Assembly (NCBI GenBank): GCA_900554515.1
Contig: USHN01000006.1
Coordinates: forward strand, 1 to 64,000
Direction: 5' to 3'
Source of the DNA: an uncultured Acidaminococcus sp.
GTDB taxonomy: Bacteria > Bacillota > Negativicutes > Acidaminococcales > Acidaminococcaceae
DNA length: 64,000 nucleotides
The notes below the pieces were generated by a model, which was not told where the DNA came from, searched no databases, and saw only the letters and a list, made by a program, of their open reading frames with translations. This document shows positions 1 through 8,815 of this stretch, piece after piece. Position numbers and translations under genes: made by a program. Position 1 is the first letter of the stretch; every line of letters starts with the position of its first letter.

Positions 1-46
1 TTAGGGCTATGCCCGAAAATGAAAAACCACCCGCTAGGCGGGTGGA
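1..46. mobile_element. End of an IS200/IS605-like element (partial)
   Basis: The first bases hold two small perfect hairpins: a 4-bp stem with a 3-base loop (4-14) and an 8-bp stem with loop TAG (27-45, arm CCACCCGC). Subterminal hairpins of this kind are typical of IS200/IS605-family ends, which lack terminal inverted repeats. Just after the second hairpin an ABC-transporter frame begins without its first membrane segments, which suggests the element is inserted in that gene. The transposase would lie outside the window. The hairpin could instead be a terminator, but no run of T follows it. Confidence 0.45.
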
Positions 47-58
47 TCATTATTCTAT

Positions 59-1562
59 GTGCTGGTGATTGATCTGGTGCAGGGTGCACGGGCTCTTAAA
101 AGGCTGTACGTGCGAAAATTTGCCAATGCAGTGAGCCGTGCCATGAAGGAAAATATCTACCATCATCTCATTCATGAGTCCTATGCCCGGATCCAGCAGG
201 AGGATACGGGGGCTATGATGACACGAGCTATTGCGGATGCGGATGCCTGTGCGGAAGGAATGCGGAAATTTACTACGGAAGTTTTTGATACCGGGGTGGT
301 CATGGTTGCTTATATGGCCATGCTGCTGGGCATTGATTGGAAATTGACCCTTATCGTATTGGTGTTTCCTCCGGTCGCCTATATTGCTTCTGCTGCTTTA
401 AAAAAGAAAGTGACCGCTTCTGCAGCAGAAAGCCGTATGGCTATGTCCCGTTTGAATAATGCGGCGGTAGATGCCATCAGTCATGCGCTGACCTACCGGA
501 TTTATGGGGAAGACGGAAACCGGGCTGCTGCGTATGAAAAAGACCTGACGGCGTATGAACGGAAAAACGTCATGGCAGGCATTTGGCAGAATAGTCCCCA
601 GCCGCTATATCTGGTGATTTCTATGTTTGGCGTTATTCCCATTCTGTGGCTGGGGGGCAAAAATGTACTGGGCCAAGGGTGGACAGTGTGGAGCATTGCT
701 GCTTTTTCCTCCTATTTGTCCTGCTTTACCAAATTGGCTGTGAAAAGTTCCCACGCTGCCAAATTATTTAATGCGGTGCAAAAAGCCCAGGTATCCTGGC
801 GCCGGATTTGCTGGCTATTTAACGGAAAAAGAACCCGCAATTCCCAAAATAGCAGCAAAACCAGGAATCCTCCAAATGCAGCAAGTATATTTTCAGTGGG
901 CGGATGGCTCCTTTGCGCTGCACGATCTGCAGCTTACGGCTCGTCCTGGAGAAATCATCGGGATTACCGGGAAAGTGGCCTCGGGCAAGAGCACCTTTGG
1001 CAAGCTGTTTTTGCAGGAATACCCTTATGAAGGACGGATCCTCTATGATGGAAAGGATATTCGCCACAATGTACAAAGCATTTTTGCCTATGCCGGGCAT
1101 GCTCCGGAGCTGTTTACCGGTACCGTAGAAGAGAATATTACCTTTGGGAAAAAAGATGACAAGCGTCTCCAGAAAGTTCTGGAAGAAGTCCAGATCGCCG
1201 GTGAAGTGACGCCTGCATTGCAAGTGGGGATGGAAGGCAATGCCTTATCCGGAGGGCAGCAGGCACGGCTGGCACTAGCCAGGGCACTCTATTCTCAAGC
1301 GCCTGTTTTGATTTTGGATGATCCTTTTGCCGCAGTGGACGCGGCAACGGAAAAGAAAATTTTCCAGGCGTTGCGGCAACAGGAATCCTGGCGGATTATT
1401 CTTCTGATTTCTCATCGGATGGCCATGTTCCCTGAAATGGACCAGATCGGCTTTTTGCAGGGTGGCACACTCCGGACCGGACGGCACGAGGAATTGATGC
1501 AGGAACCGGACTATGCAGCCCTTTACCAGTTGCAGTGCCAGGCACGAAAGGAGGCTGAATAA
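59..1562 (+). pseudogene. ABC exporter half-transporter 1, 5'-truncated and frameshifted
   Basis: Fused permease-ATPase of the multidrug/lipid exporter type. The open frame starts within the second membrane helix, so the 5' end is missing, probably through the IS end at 1-46; GTG at 59 is only the first possible codon. The frame runs to about 806 and then continues one base over (frame of 771-1562). Removing one T from the TTT at 807-809 joins the two parts smoothly. The second part has Walker A GKVASGKS, the signature LSGGQQARLALARAL and Walker B LILDDPFAAVD. The Asp in place of the catalytic Glu after Walker B is common in the degenerate half of heterodimeric exporters. It overlaps the next half-transporter by one base (TAATG), as expected for a heterodimer pair. 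Decay or a base-calling error are both possible. Confidence 0.8.
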
Positions 1563-3194
1563 TGGAAACGGATATTAAAAAGATTATTTTCCGCTCCCTT
1601 ATCTCCCATACTTTGCGGTCCTGCATTACGCTGATCGCCATTATAGGTTCTGTCGTATTGGAAGTTCTGCCGCCGCTTTTATTGGGACGGGCAGTAGACA
1701 CCCTTACCGGGCAAAAGGCGATTTCTTTTATTCTGTCAGCGGGATATTTTATTCTGCTCGCTTGTTCCGGGGCTTTTAGTGCCCTGCGGGAAGCCATGAT
1801 TGTGGGTACAGGGGAAGGCATTACCCACAGTCTGCGTTCTGCCATGATGGAAAAAGTTCGTAGATTACCGGCATCGTATTTTACCCGTCATGAAGCCGGG
1901 GAAACCGCTTCTATACAGGTAAATGACGTGGATGCCATCGAGAATATGTTCTCTTCCGGACTGATTTCCATGATTTCTGACCTGGGAACTGTGCTCAGCA
2001 TTTTATTTGTAGTTTTGACTAAAAGCCCGGGCTTGGGTATTCTGCTGCTGGTAGCGCTGCCCCTTTTGTCCCTTTTTACCCTCTATGTGCAGAAAAAAAT
2101 GCTGGCAGCACATCTCCAAAATCGCAAAGCTACGGCTGATGCCAGTGGGATCTTGCCGGAAACCCTGCACTGCATCCGTTCCCTGCATATCTATGACGCC
2201 ATGGCATTTGCAGAAAAACGGTATGACGGGGTGCTTTTAAACAGCTTTCAAGCCTTGGAAAAGACCAATTTTTATGATTCCGTATATTCCCCTGTCATCA
2301 TTACAACCAGTGCAGCAGTGATCGGGATTATGATGAGCCTTTCCGGTGCCCAGGGCGCTTTTCTTAAATGGTTTGGTATGTCCGTAGGAACTGCCGTAGC
2401 GCTGATTTCCTATGTTAATAGTATCTTTACGCCTCTTTCTAATATTGGGATGGAAATTCAGACCGTGCAGTCGGCGGCAGCGGGGTGGAAACGAGTACAG
2501 CAATTTCTCCGGGAAAAAGAACGGATTTTGCCCCAGAAGGCAGCCATGGAGAAAAACGCAGATACGGAAAATGCCATTGTGATACAAAATATCAGCTTTT
2601 CCTATGACGCAGGGCATCTCATCCTGCAGCAATTTTCCCTGACAGTAAAACAAGGGGAATGTGTAACGCTGATGGGGCGTACCGGCAGCGGTAAATCTAC
2701 ACTGTTTAAATTGTTGCTGGGGCTGTATACGCCACAAGAAGGCAGCATTTTGTTAAATGGGATGGCGCCCCACTGCCTATTCCGGTGCCGAACGGAGAAG
2801 GATCATTAGCTGCGTCCAGCAGCAGGTTATTGCAGTACCAGGGACCATACGGGATCAGGTAACCTTGGGGAGCAATGCTTTTTCTGATAAAGAAATTTGG
2901 CAAGCTCTTGCTATTGCCGATCTAAAAGATACCGTGATGCGGCTGCCTGAACAGCTGGATACGGAGTATAGGGACTCGGTATTTTCCCAGGGACAAAAAC
3001 AGCTGCTTATGATTGCCCGTGCCGTTGTGTCCAATCCGGCGATTTTGCTCTTGGACGAAATTACAGCAGGGCTGGATACTGCTACCGAAAAAATCGTTAT
3101 AGAGGCGCTGCTCCGGGCGGCAGCCTCCCGCACTGTGCTCTCCATTTCTCATCGGATGTCGGAAGTATTGCCAGGAAAGATTGTAGAAATCTAA
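1562..3194 (+). pseudogene. ABC exporter half-transporter 2, frameshifted in the ATPase domain
   Basis: Partner of the gene upstream. Residues 1-300 form an ABC-exporter membrane domain and an ATPase domain follows with Walker A GRTGSGKST. At CCCC 2768-2771 the frame shifts by one base. Removing one C restores a continuous protein through the signature SQGQKQLLMIARAV, Walker B LLLDEITAGLD and the H-loop SISHRMS, ending at 3194. Here the catalytic Glu is present, so this would be the active half of the heterodimer. As read, the first frame ends at 2809 before the signature motif and would be inactive. Both halves of the pair are broken by a +1 change in a short homopolymer, so the system is either dead or mis-sequenced. 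No substrate can be inferred. Confidence 0.8.
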
Positions 3195-3202
3195 TTGTAA
3201 TA

Positions 3203-3231
3203 TTGACATATACAGAAAGCTATAATAGGAT
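3203..3231 (+). promoter_or_regulatory. Sigma-70-type promoter
   Basis: TTGACA at 3203-3208, a 17-base spacer and TAGGAT at 3226-3231. It precedes the flavin-reductase stub and the membrane gene at 3405. A better -10 (TATAAT, 3221) is only 12 bases from the TTGACA. Confidence 0.5.
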
Positions 3232-3272
3232 AAAGAGAAAAAGCAAAATATGACAGCAAGAAGGGTAAGAGC

Positions 3273-3398
3273 ATGAAAGCATTTGAAGATAAGGTGTATC
3301 ACATATTTGCCCTGTTTCATAATAAGTGGGCGTTGGTGACGGCGGGCTCTATGAACGACTCCATGAAGGAAATTGTGGAGGCAGAGGATAAACGGTAA
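3273..3398 (+). pseudogene. Stub of a flavin reductase-like gene (internal deletion)
   Basis: A 41-codon frame, ATG at 3273 to TAA at 3396, behind a GGG-containing ribosome-binding site. The first 28 or so residues (including FHNKWALVTAG) resemble the start of flavin reductase/FMN-binding split-barrel proteins, where the next residues normally make the flavin site. Here the frame passes straight to a charged tail (MKEIVEAEDKR) and stops. I read this as a gene that lost its middle but kept both ends. The promoter at 3203 is intact. It may still make a short peptide. The family assignment rests on a short stretch. Confidence 0.5.
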
Positions 3399-3404
3399 CG
3401 ATCG

Positions 3405-4055
3405 ATGGGGAGAGCAAAACGAATCGTTGACATTGGTATGCTGCTGGGCATGCTTTTGCTTATGTCCTTTTTAGTAACGGGGCAAACCGTCCATGAATGG
3501 ATCGGTATAGGAGAAACGGTACTTGTCATCGTGCATCAGATCCTGAACCGGAAGTGGTACGGGGCACTGGGAAAAGGGCACTATAGTGGATTGCGAAATT
3601 TTTCTGCAACAGTTACCCTGCTCCTTTTGGCATCCTTTGCCGGGACGGCTTTTAGCGGCATAAGCATGAGCAGTGAAGCAGTTCCTTTTTTATATGGCAT
3701 GGGGCATCTGTCCGATCCCCAAAGGCTCCATCTGTCGCTGGCACATTGGAGTTTTGTGTTGATGGGCATTCATCTTGGACTCCATGTCCCTGCGATAGTG
3801 GGACAGAAATTTTTTACCACTAGGATTAAACCGGGGATAGCCGTTATCTTAGCCATGCTGCCCTGCTATGGCCTGTACCGGTTTATAGAAAATGACATGG
3901 TAAGTTACTTGCTGTTTCAGGCCCATTTCGGCATGCCGGATTTTGAAAAACCTGCTGCCGTGATGCTGGTGGAAAATGTGCTCATGCTGCTGCCATGGAT
4001 CTTTGTCGGTACAGAAGCAACCTTGTTATTTCGGAGAAAGAAGGAAATGCAATAA
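3405..4055 (+). CDS. DUF4405-type membrane protein (cytochrome b-like)
   Basis: A 216-residue polytopic membrane protein with about six hydrophobic segments. Several histidines lie in or near helices (VHQ near residue 43, HLSLAHWSF and GIHLGLH near 110-130), a pattern like haem-b-binding helices of the DUF4405/cytochrome b561 group. In other bacteria such proteins often occur beside flavin- or FMN-binding redox proteins, which fits the flavin-reductase stub just upstream, possibly its former partner. The start is the ATG 7 bases after the stub's stop codon; no strong ribosome-binding site is visible, so translation may be coupled. The exact redox role is unknown. Confidence 0.65.
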   Translation: MGRAKRIVDIGMLLGMLLLMSFLVTGQTVHEWIGIGETVLVIVHQILNRKWYGALGKGHYSGLRNFSATVTLLLLASFAGTAFSGISMSSEAVPFLYGMGHLSDPQRLHLSLAHWSFVLMGIHLGLHVPAIVGQKFFTTRIKPGIAVILAMLPCYGLYRFIENDMVSYLLFQAHFGMPDFEKPAAVMLVENVLMLLPWIFVGTEATLLFRRKKEMQ

Positions 4056-4084
4056 AAAGCAGTTACGAGTGGAAAGGAGCTAAT

Positions 4085-4621
4085 ATGGATCTGCTACACA
4101 CGTATCAGTCCCCCTTGGGGGAGATTACTCTTGCCAGTGACGGCTCCCATATTGTGGGACTATGGTTTGCAAACGGCCGGTATTTTGGAGAAAGCCTGTC
4201 TAAAGAAACAACCATAGGAGAAACCGTACCTGTATTTCAGGAGGCGGATCGGTGGCTGGATCTTTATTTTTCCGGGAAAGATCCGGGGATTACTCCGCCG
4301 CTTAAGATACGGGGTTCTGCGTTTCGCAAAAGGGTATGTGAAATCATGGAGCAAATTCCCTACGGCAGAGTTCGCACCTATGGGGATATTGCCCGGCAAG
4401 TGGCTAAGGAAAAAGGTCTGACTAAAATGTCGGCGCAGGCAGTGGGCGGCGCAGTAGGGCACAATCCCATCTCGCTTATGATTCCTTGCCATAGGGTAGT
4501 TGGTGCCAGCGGCAGCCTTACCGGCTATGGCGGCGGGATGTGGCGGAAGGTTAAACTCCTGCAGCTGGAAAAAACAGATATGACAGGGCTTTTTGTACCC
4601 ACGAAAGGAACGGCCCTGTAA
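4085..4621 (+). CDS. ogt: Methylated-DNA--protein-cysteine methyltransferase
   Basis: Repairs O6-methylguanine in DNA by transferring the methyl group irreversibly to its own cysteine. The 178-residue protein has the family motif PCHRVV with acceptor Cys135, preceded by the helix-turn-helix region (YGRVRTYGDIA, about residues 93-103) that inserts into the minor groove. The ATG at 4085 is chosen over an in-frame upstream codon at 3995 because it follows a good GGAAAGGAG site and matches the usual N-terminus; the longer form would overlap the previous gene. It is followed by a strong terminator. Gene symbol by family; adaY/ogt naming varies. Confidence 0.93.
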   Translation: MDLLHTYQSPLGEITLASDGSHIVGLWFANGRYFGESLSKETTIGETVPVFQEADRWLDLYFSGKDPGITPPLKIRGSAFRKRVCEIMEQIPYGRVRTYGDIARQVAKEKGLTKMSAQAVGGAVGHNPISLMIPCHRVVGASGSLTGYGGGMWRKVKLLQLEKTDMTGLFVPTKGTAL

Positions 4622-4640
4622 AAACTGCATATGATGCATA

Positions 4641-4676
4641 ACTGGCAGCTTTGTTCAAGGGCTGCCAGTTTTTTTA
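4641..4676 (+). terminator. Rho-independent terminator
   Basis: 9-bp stem (4641-4649 with 4661-4669) followed by a run of seven T. Closes the methyltransferase transcription unit. Confidence 0.9.
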
Positions 4677-4839
4677 TGGGAAAAAGTAAAGGGAGTTCTA
4701 AAGCGCTATAACCTTAAACTATACCTATGGATATATAAAAACAATTTCCCTGAATAGTTATCTTGGAGTACAATAAGAACCATATTCTACTTAACTAGTA
4801 GAAATTTGCAGGAGGCAGTACCAAAGGGGGGATTATGCT

Positions 4840-6243
4840 GTGCAGCATACATACAAACCGATTACACAGGAAATCATAGAGAAATTAAAGGCGATCGTAG
4901 GGGAAACCCATGTAAAAACAGATAAAGATATCCTGATCCAGTACCAAACGGATTACGAGACCAATCCTGCTTTGTTCCACATGCCGGAGGCAGCCGTTCT
5001 TCCCGCCAATGCAGAAGAGATTGCAGAGATTGTAAAATTGGCCAATGCGGAACATTTCCCTATCACAGTCCGCAGTGCCGGTACAAGCCTGGCCGACGGC
5101 GCTATCCCTGTATGCGGCGGTCTGGTACTTCTGATGGAACGCCTGAACCACATCTGCGAACTTAACGAAGAAGGACTGTACATGACGGTGGAGGCCGGTG
5201 TACGTACCGTGGATCTGCAAAAAGAAGCCAAAGCCCACGGACTTTTGTATGCAGGAGATCCTTCCAGTGCCGAAAGCTGCCTCATTGGGGCAAACCTGGC
5301 CACAAATGCTGGCGGGCTGAAAGCCGTGCGGTATGGGGTGACACGGCATCAGGTGTACTGTTTGGAAATGGTAACTCCTACAGGGGAGATTGTGGAATGC
5401 GGCAGCATTTTAAAAAAGTGCACCACGGGCTACGATCTGGAGCAGCTGATTATCGGCAGTGAAGGGACCTTGGGGATTATTACTAAGGTGACTGTAAAAC
5501 TGGAGCCCTTGCCGCCCTATCGGTTTGATGTGCTGGCGGTATATACGGACCCGAAAAAGGCTTTACACATGGTGCCGACGTTACTGAAAGCAGGCATTGA
5601 CCCCACCAGTTTGGAATATATGGACAATTCCTATGTGCGGGATACGGCAGACTACTGTAAATACCAGAATGTACCCCATTATACGGGTGGGATTTATGTG
5701 ATTATCACTGTGGAAACCTTTCGGGAAGAGGAACTGGACAGCAAAATGGAGGCCGTGTATAACCTGTGTGATAAGTCCGGGGCAGTGGATGTACTGGAGG
5801 CGGATGAGCGGATTTGGAATATGCGCCGGAATATCCAGCCTTCCTGCGAGATGCGCAGCAAAGTATTCCTCACCGATGATGTAGTGGTGCCCGTCCATAA
5901 GATTGCGGACGCCATTGAGACGATTATGGACATTGGGAAAAAATATCCTTTCCAGGTAAAAATCAACGCCCATATAGGGGACGGCAATATGCACATTGTG
6001 TTGCTTAAAATGGATATGCCGGACGATGCCTGGGACGCTGCCGTGGATACGTTTCATCACGAGGTGTACCACTATGCGTACAGCGTGGGGGGACGCCTTG
6101 CAGGAGAACATGGTATCGGTGCCAAGAAAATGAAATATATGGAAGAATTCACTCCCAAAGGAGAACTGCAGGTAATGAAAACCATCAAACGGGCCATGGA
6201 TCCTAATAATATCCTAAATCCGGGCAAAGTCATTGATGTCTAA
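4840..6243 (+). CDS. FAD-linked 2-hydroxyacid oxidase/dehydrogenase (GlcD family)
   Basis: Oxidises a 2-hydroxyacid such as D-lactate, glycolate or D-2-hydroxyglutarate to the 2-oxoacid with FAD. The 467 residues match full-length GlcD/D-lactate dehydrogenase proteins. The N-terminal PCMH-type FAD domain has RSAGTSLADG near residue 75 and GANLATNAGG near 155; the C-terminal substrate domain has HIGDGNMH near 380 and AGEHGIGAKKMKYM near 420. It starts with GTG at 4840 behind AAGGGGGG. Downstream after 27 bases is a MetQ-like lipoprotein, probably co-transcribed. Because this lineage ferments glutamate through (R)-2-hydroxyglutarate, that compound or D-lactate are reasonable substrates, but the sequence does not decide. 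No electron-transfer flavoprotein genes are adjacent. Confidence 0.85.
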   Translation: MQHTYKPITQEIIEKLKAIVGETHVKTDKDILIQYQTDYETNPALFHMPEAAVLPANAEEIAEIVKLANAEHFPITVRSAGTSLADGAIPVCGGLVLLMERLNHICELNEEGLYMTVEAGVRTVDLQKEAKAHGLLYAGDPSSAESCLIGANLATNAGGLKAVRYGVTRHQVYCLEMVTPTGEIVECGSILKKCTTGYDLEQLIIGSEGTLGIITKVTVKLEPLPPYRFDVLAVYTDPKKALHMVPTLLKAGIDPTSLEYMDNSYVRDTADYCKYQNVPHYTGGIYVIITVETFREEELDSKMEAVYNLCDKSGAVDVLEADERIWNMRRNIQPSCEMRSKVFLTDDVVVPVHKIADAIETIMDIGKKYPFQVKINAHIGDGNMHIVLLKMDMPDDAWDAAVDTFHHEVYHYAYSVGGRLAGEHGIGAKKMKYMEEFTPKGELQVMKTIKRAMDPNNILNPGKVIDV

Positions 6244-6270
6244 AAAATTACGAAGAAAGAAGGAAATACT

Positions 6271-7098
6271 ATGAAACTATCTACGAATAAATGGATTGCA
6301 TTGGGTCTTATCGCGGCGCTTGGTGTCTTTGCCGCCGGGTGCGGCAGTTCTGCCAGCACTTCCCAGGCGGAAACGACCAAAAAAGAAATTAAGATAGGCG
6401 TCACCGCCGGCCCTCACTCAGAAGTGATGGAAGAAGTGGCTAAGGAAGCCGCTAAGCAGGGCATTACCCTTAAGGTTGTGGAATTTAATGACTATGTGCA
6501 GCCGGATAAAGCCCTGGCAGAAGGAGATCTGGACCTGAATTCTTACCAACACCAGCCCTATCTGGACAATATTGTGCAAAAACAAGGCATAAAATTGGTA
6601 AGCATCGGAAAGACCATCCTGCTCCCCATGGCGGTCTATTCTCATAAATATAAATCTCTGCAGGAAGTACCCGAAGGTGCCCAAGTTACCATCCCTAATG
6701 ACCCCAGTAACGGTGCCAGAGCTCTCTTATTGCTCCAGCAGGCCGGGCTTATCCGGTTGAAAAATGGCAATTCGGTGGAAGCAGCGGTAGGGGATATTAC
6801 CGAAAATCCTAAGCATCTGAAATTTGTAGAACTGGATGCGGCCCAGATTTCCCGTTCTTTGGAAGATACGGACGTAGCCTGCGTCAATACCAACTATGCC
6901 ATTCCTGCGGGACTCAATCCCCAGAAAGATGCGATTTACGTAGAGGCCAAGGAATCTCCTTACGCCAATGTATTGGCCGTCCGGCAAGGGGATGAAAACA
7001 ATGCGACCTATAAAAAGGTTCTCCAGATCTACCAGTCCGATCCTGTGAAAAAATTTATTGCTGATAAATATAAAGGTGCCATTCTTCCCGCTTTTTAA
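6271..7098 (+). CDS. MetQ/NlpA-family substrate-binding lipoprotein
   Basis: Extracytoplasmic binding protein of the D-methionine ABC-transporter type. The 275-residue protein begins with a lipoprotein signal (positive N-terminus, hydrophobic stretch, then the lipobox AAGC with Cys24). The mature part carries the family pattern around NSYQHQPYLDN (near residue 90) and PNDPSNGARALLLLQ. A good ribosome-binding site (AGAAAGAAGG) precedes the ATG. No MetN ATPase or MetI permease gene lies in the window, so this is an orphan binding protein. It probably uses a permease encoded elsewhere, or serves the hydroxyacid oxidase just upstream. Confidence 0.88.
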   Translation: MKLSTNKWIALGLIAALGVFAAGCGSSASTSQAETTKKEIKIGVTAGPHSEVMEEVAKEAAKQGITLKVVEFNDYVQPDKALAEGDLDLNSYQHQPYLDNIVQKQGIKLVSIGKTILLPMAVYSHKYKSLQEVPEGAQVTIPNDPSNGARALLLLQQAGLIRLKNGNSVEAAVGDITENPKHLKFVELDAAQISRSLEDTDVACVNTNYAIPAGLNPQKDAIYVEAKESPYANVLAVRQGDENNATYKKVLQIYQSDPVKKFIADKYKGAILPAF

Positions 7099-7105
7099 AC
7101 GAATA

Positions 7106-7154
7106 CCCCTGATGGGTGGAAATTTTTCCCAGCCATCGGGGGCGCTTTATTTTA
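7106..7154. terminator. Terminator between convergent genes
   Basis: 10-bp stem (7106-7115 with 7133-7142, one G-U pair) followed by a T-rich stretch. It separates the MetQ-like gene from the convergent tmcAL gene. Confidence 0.65.
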
Positions 7155-8360
7155 TGGAGTTATGACAGGGGGATGCTTATATTCTTTATCCGTAATGCAT
7201 CCTGTGTGGAGCAGTTCGTAGAGATTGGTGGCACGGATATCCAGCGCCAACTGACTGCGCAGGGCGGGACGCATGGCTTTTAAGGTGTCTTTTTCTATAT
7301 TGGGCAGAAGGGGCAACGCACCTTCTTTTTTTATTTGCTGCAAGAGCCGCTGCCCTTTTTGTGTAAAGCCCAGTACCCGGAGATATTGCGGTGGTTGTGC
7401 CGCAGCATCTTTAAAGGATACTTTGTCATCTGAGAGCAGAACCTGCCACAGAAGCCGCCGGATCCGGGAGAATGTATAGCGCCTGGTTGCGCAGCTTTTA
7501 ATGAAATCATCTATACTCTGTGCCCGTCGGTTTTTCCAGAGAATATTTTCCAGCCCTTCTGATACCTGGGCCGCAGAGGCAATTGCGTGTGGACTGCTTT
7601 TTTCCAGTGTATAGGACAGCAAAAGGGATAAGGCAGATTCCGGATGACTGTTTTTCTTCTGTTCCCAATATTGCTGGAATACCGGGTGACAAGCATAAGG
7701 AAGATTGCGAAGAACTGCTTCAGTACAGCCTGTCTTTAAAAGTGCCAGACGAATGGCGGAAGCGCTAGGAAGATCTGCCGTTAATACTGCTGCATTATAG
7801 GCAACGCTTCGCCGCGCCACCGGCAGGGCAGTTATTTCCGGGAAACGCCGTAAGGCTTTCCAATATTCCAGCGCCAATAGGTTATTAGACCCTTGGAGCA
7901 AGGGGCAGTAGGCGGGATTCTTGGCAGTAGCAAGGGCCTCTACGGCTTTGGCATAACTTATTCCTGAATTAAGTGCTTGCTGCAAGGCCGCATGTGTGAA
8001 GTTTTCTTCTGCCAGCTGCCGGAGCAGGGGAAAATCATCTGTCTCACAGCCAAAGGAGAGATGGGTTATGATCCCTGTTTTAGCGAGAAGCGTTACTCCG
8101 CCCTCGGCAAAATGCTGGGCACTTTGGAGAACGTAGGTAACGGGCAGTTCCAGCACCAGATCTACGCCGCCTAAAAGTGCCAGCTGCGTACGCTGCCATT
8201 TATCCAGCAGGGAAAGTTCTCCCCGCTGTGTTAAATTACCACTCATCACCGCTATAACAGGTACAGGCCCCAGTTGGTCTCGGGCCAGTTGAATCTGCCT
8301 GGCATGGCCATTGTGAAAAGGATTGTATTCGGCGATGATGCCGATCACGGAAGGTCGCAT
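7152..8360 (-). CDS. tmcAL: tRNA(Met) cytidine acetate ligase
   Basis: Forms N4-acetylcytidine at the wobble position of elongator tRNA-Met using acetate and ATP (established for the Bacillus subtilis protein). The 402 residues match the family length. The N-terminus has the nucleotidyltransferase signature IIAEYNPFHNGH (residues 8-19) with its HxGH-like motif, and the middle has DLVLELPVTYVLQSAQHFA. The start is the ATG at 8360. A -10 element (TGCTACAAT on the minus strand, 8390-8395) lies just upstream. It is the last ordinary housekeeping gene before the accessory island. Confidence 0.93.
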   Translation of the reverse strand: MRPSVIGIIAEYNPFHNGHARQIQLARDQLGPVPVIAVMSGNLTQRGELSLLDKWQRTQLALLGGVDLVLELPVTYVLQSAQHFAEGGVTLLAKTGIITHLSFGCETDDFPLLRQLAEENFTHAALQQALNSGISYAKAVEALATAKNPAYCPLLQGSNNLLALEYWKALRRFPEITALPVARRSVAYNAAVLTADLPSASAIRLALLKTGCTEAVLRNLPYACHPVFQQYWEQKKNSHPESALSLLLSYTLEKSSPHAIASAAQVSEGLENILWKNRRAQSIDDFIKSCATRRYTFSRIRRLLWQVLLSDDKVSFKDAAAQPPQYLRVLGFTQKGQRLLQQIKKEGALPLLPNIEKDTLKAMRPALRSQLALDIRATNLYELLHTGCITDKEYKHPPVITP

Positions 8361-8389
8361 AATAAGCCTCTTTTGCTGTAATTTTCTTT

Positions 8390-8398
8390 ATTGTAGCA
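8390..8398 (-). promoter_or_regulatory. Extended -10 element for tmcAL
   Basis: Minus-strand TGCTACAAT (TACAAT at 8395-8390) about 30 bases before the start codon. No convincing -35 is visible, as is common with extended -10 promoters. Confidence 0.45.
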
Positions 8399-8502
8399 TG
8401 GGAAGGGCCGTTAAGGAAACCTGACGGAAGGCTGGATTTATGGACTGATAAGGAAATACCTGGCGGAATAGGCCGGGCTTTTCTTTGCTAATTTTTTCTT
8501 GT

Positions 8503-8537
8503 GTTTCAATCCACGCAACTCATGTGAGGTGTGGCAC
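8503..8537 (-). repeat. Solitary type I-C-like CRISPR repeat
   Basis: Plus-strand GTTTCAATCCACGC, then an imperfect palindrome (ACTCA-TG-TGAGGT) and a GTGGCAC end. Read on the minus strand it ends in GCGTGGATTGAAAC, the conserved 3' end of type I-C repeats. Only one copy was found: no second repeat, spacer ladder or cas gene. It abuts the stop codon of the toxin gene, so it looks like the last trace of an array or a captured repeat. Two positions in the palindrome are mismatched, as in degenerate terminal repeats. Confidence 0.55.
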
Positions 8538-8815
8538 TATATTTTCTTGTAAATATTGCCCCGTGCTCTAAGGTTAAACACAAAAATAAGCAGTTCATCG
8601 TCTAAAACACGAAAAACGGCTCTGTAATCACCTATCCACAGTCTAAAAATGTTATCGTAATTTTTAGCGTGGAATTTTTTTATATCGTACGTGCGCGCGC
8701 TTTCCTTGTTTTCTGCTATTTCTGCGAACGCTTTAAAAAATCTAATGCCTACTGCTTTATTTTTCTTGATGAACTTTTTAGCAGGTTTTGAATATTTAAC
8801 TTTGTAAAAGCTCAT
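8537..8815 (-). CDS. RelE/ParE-superfamily toxin
   Basis: A 92-residue basic protein with the RelE/ParE fold pattern: a lysine-rich N-terminal strand and helix (VKYSKPAKKFIKK), a central KKFHA segment and the C-terminal strands YRAVFRVLDDELLIFVFNLRARG. RelE-type members cut mRNA in the ribosome and ParE-type members poison gyrase; which one applies is not clear. The stop overlaps the CRISPR-like repeat by one base. The start is taken as ATG 8815; TTG 8818 is a possible alternative. It overlaps the antitoxin gene by about 20 bases, typical of coupled toxin-antitoxin operons. Confidence 0.82.
   Translation of the reverse strand: MSFYKVKYSKPAKKFIKKNKAVGIRFFKAFAEIAENKESARTYDIKKFHAKNYDNIFRLWIGDYRAVFRVLDDELLIFVFNLRARGNIYKKI

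Noticed and set aside
3995..4084. N-terminal extension of the methyltransferase
   Set aside because: It overlaps the DUF4405 gene out of frame and the ATG at 4085 has the ribosome-binding site and the usual family start.
8458..8486. Terminator-like hairpin CCTGGC...GCCGGG with TTTT
   Set aside because: Short stem with a G-U pair and no plus-strand gene upstream for it to end; may be a remnant only.
8503..8537. CRISPR array
   Set aside because: Only one repeat was found and no spacers, so it is listed as a solitary repeat.
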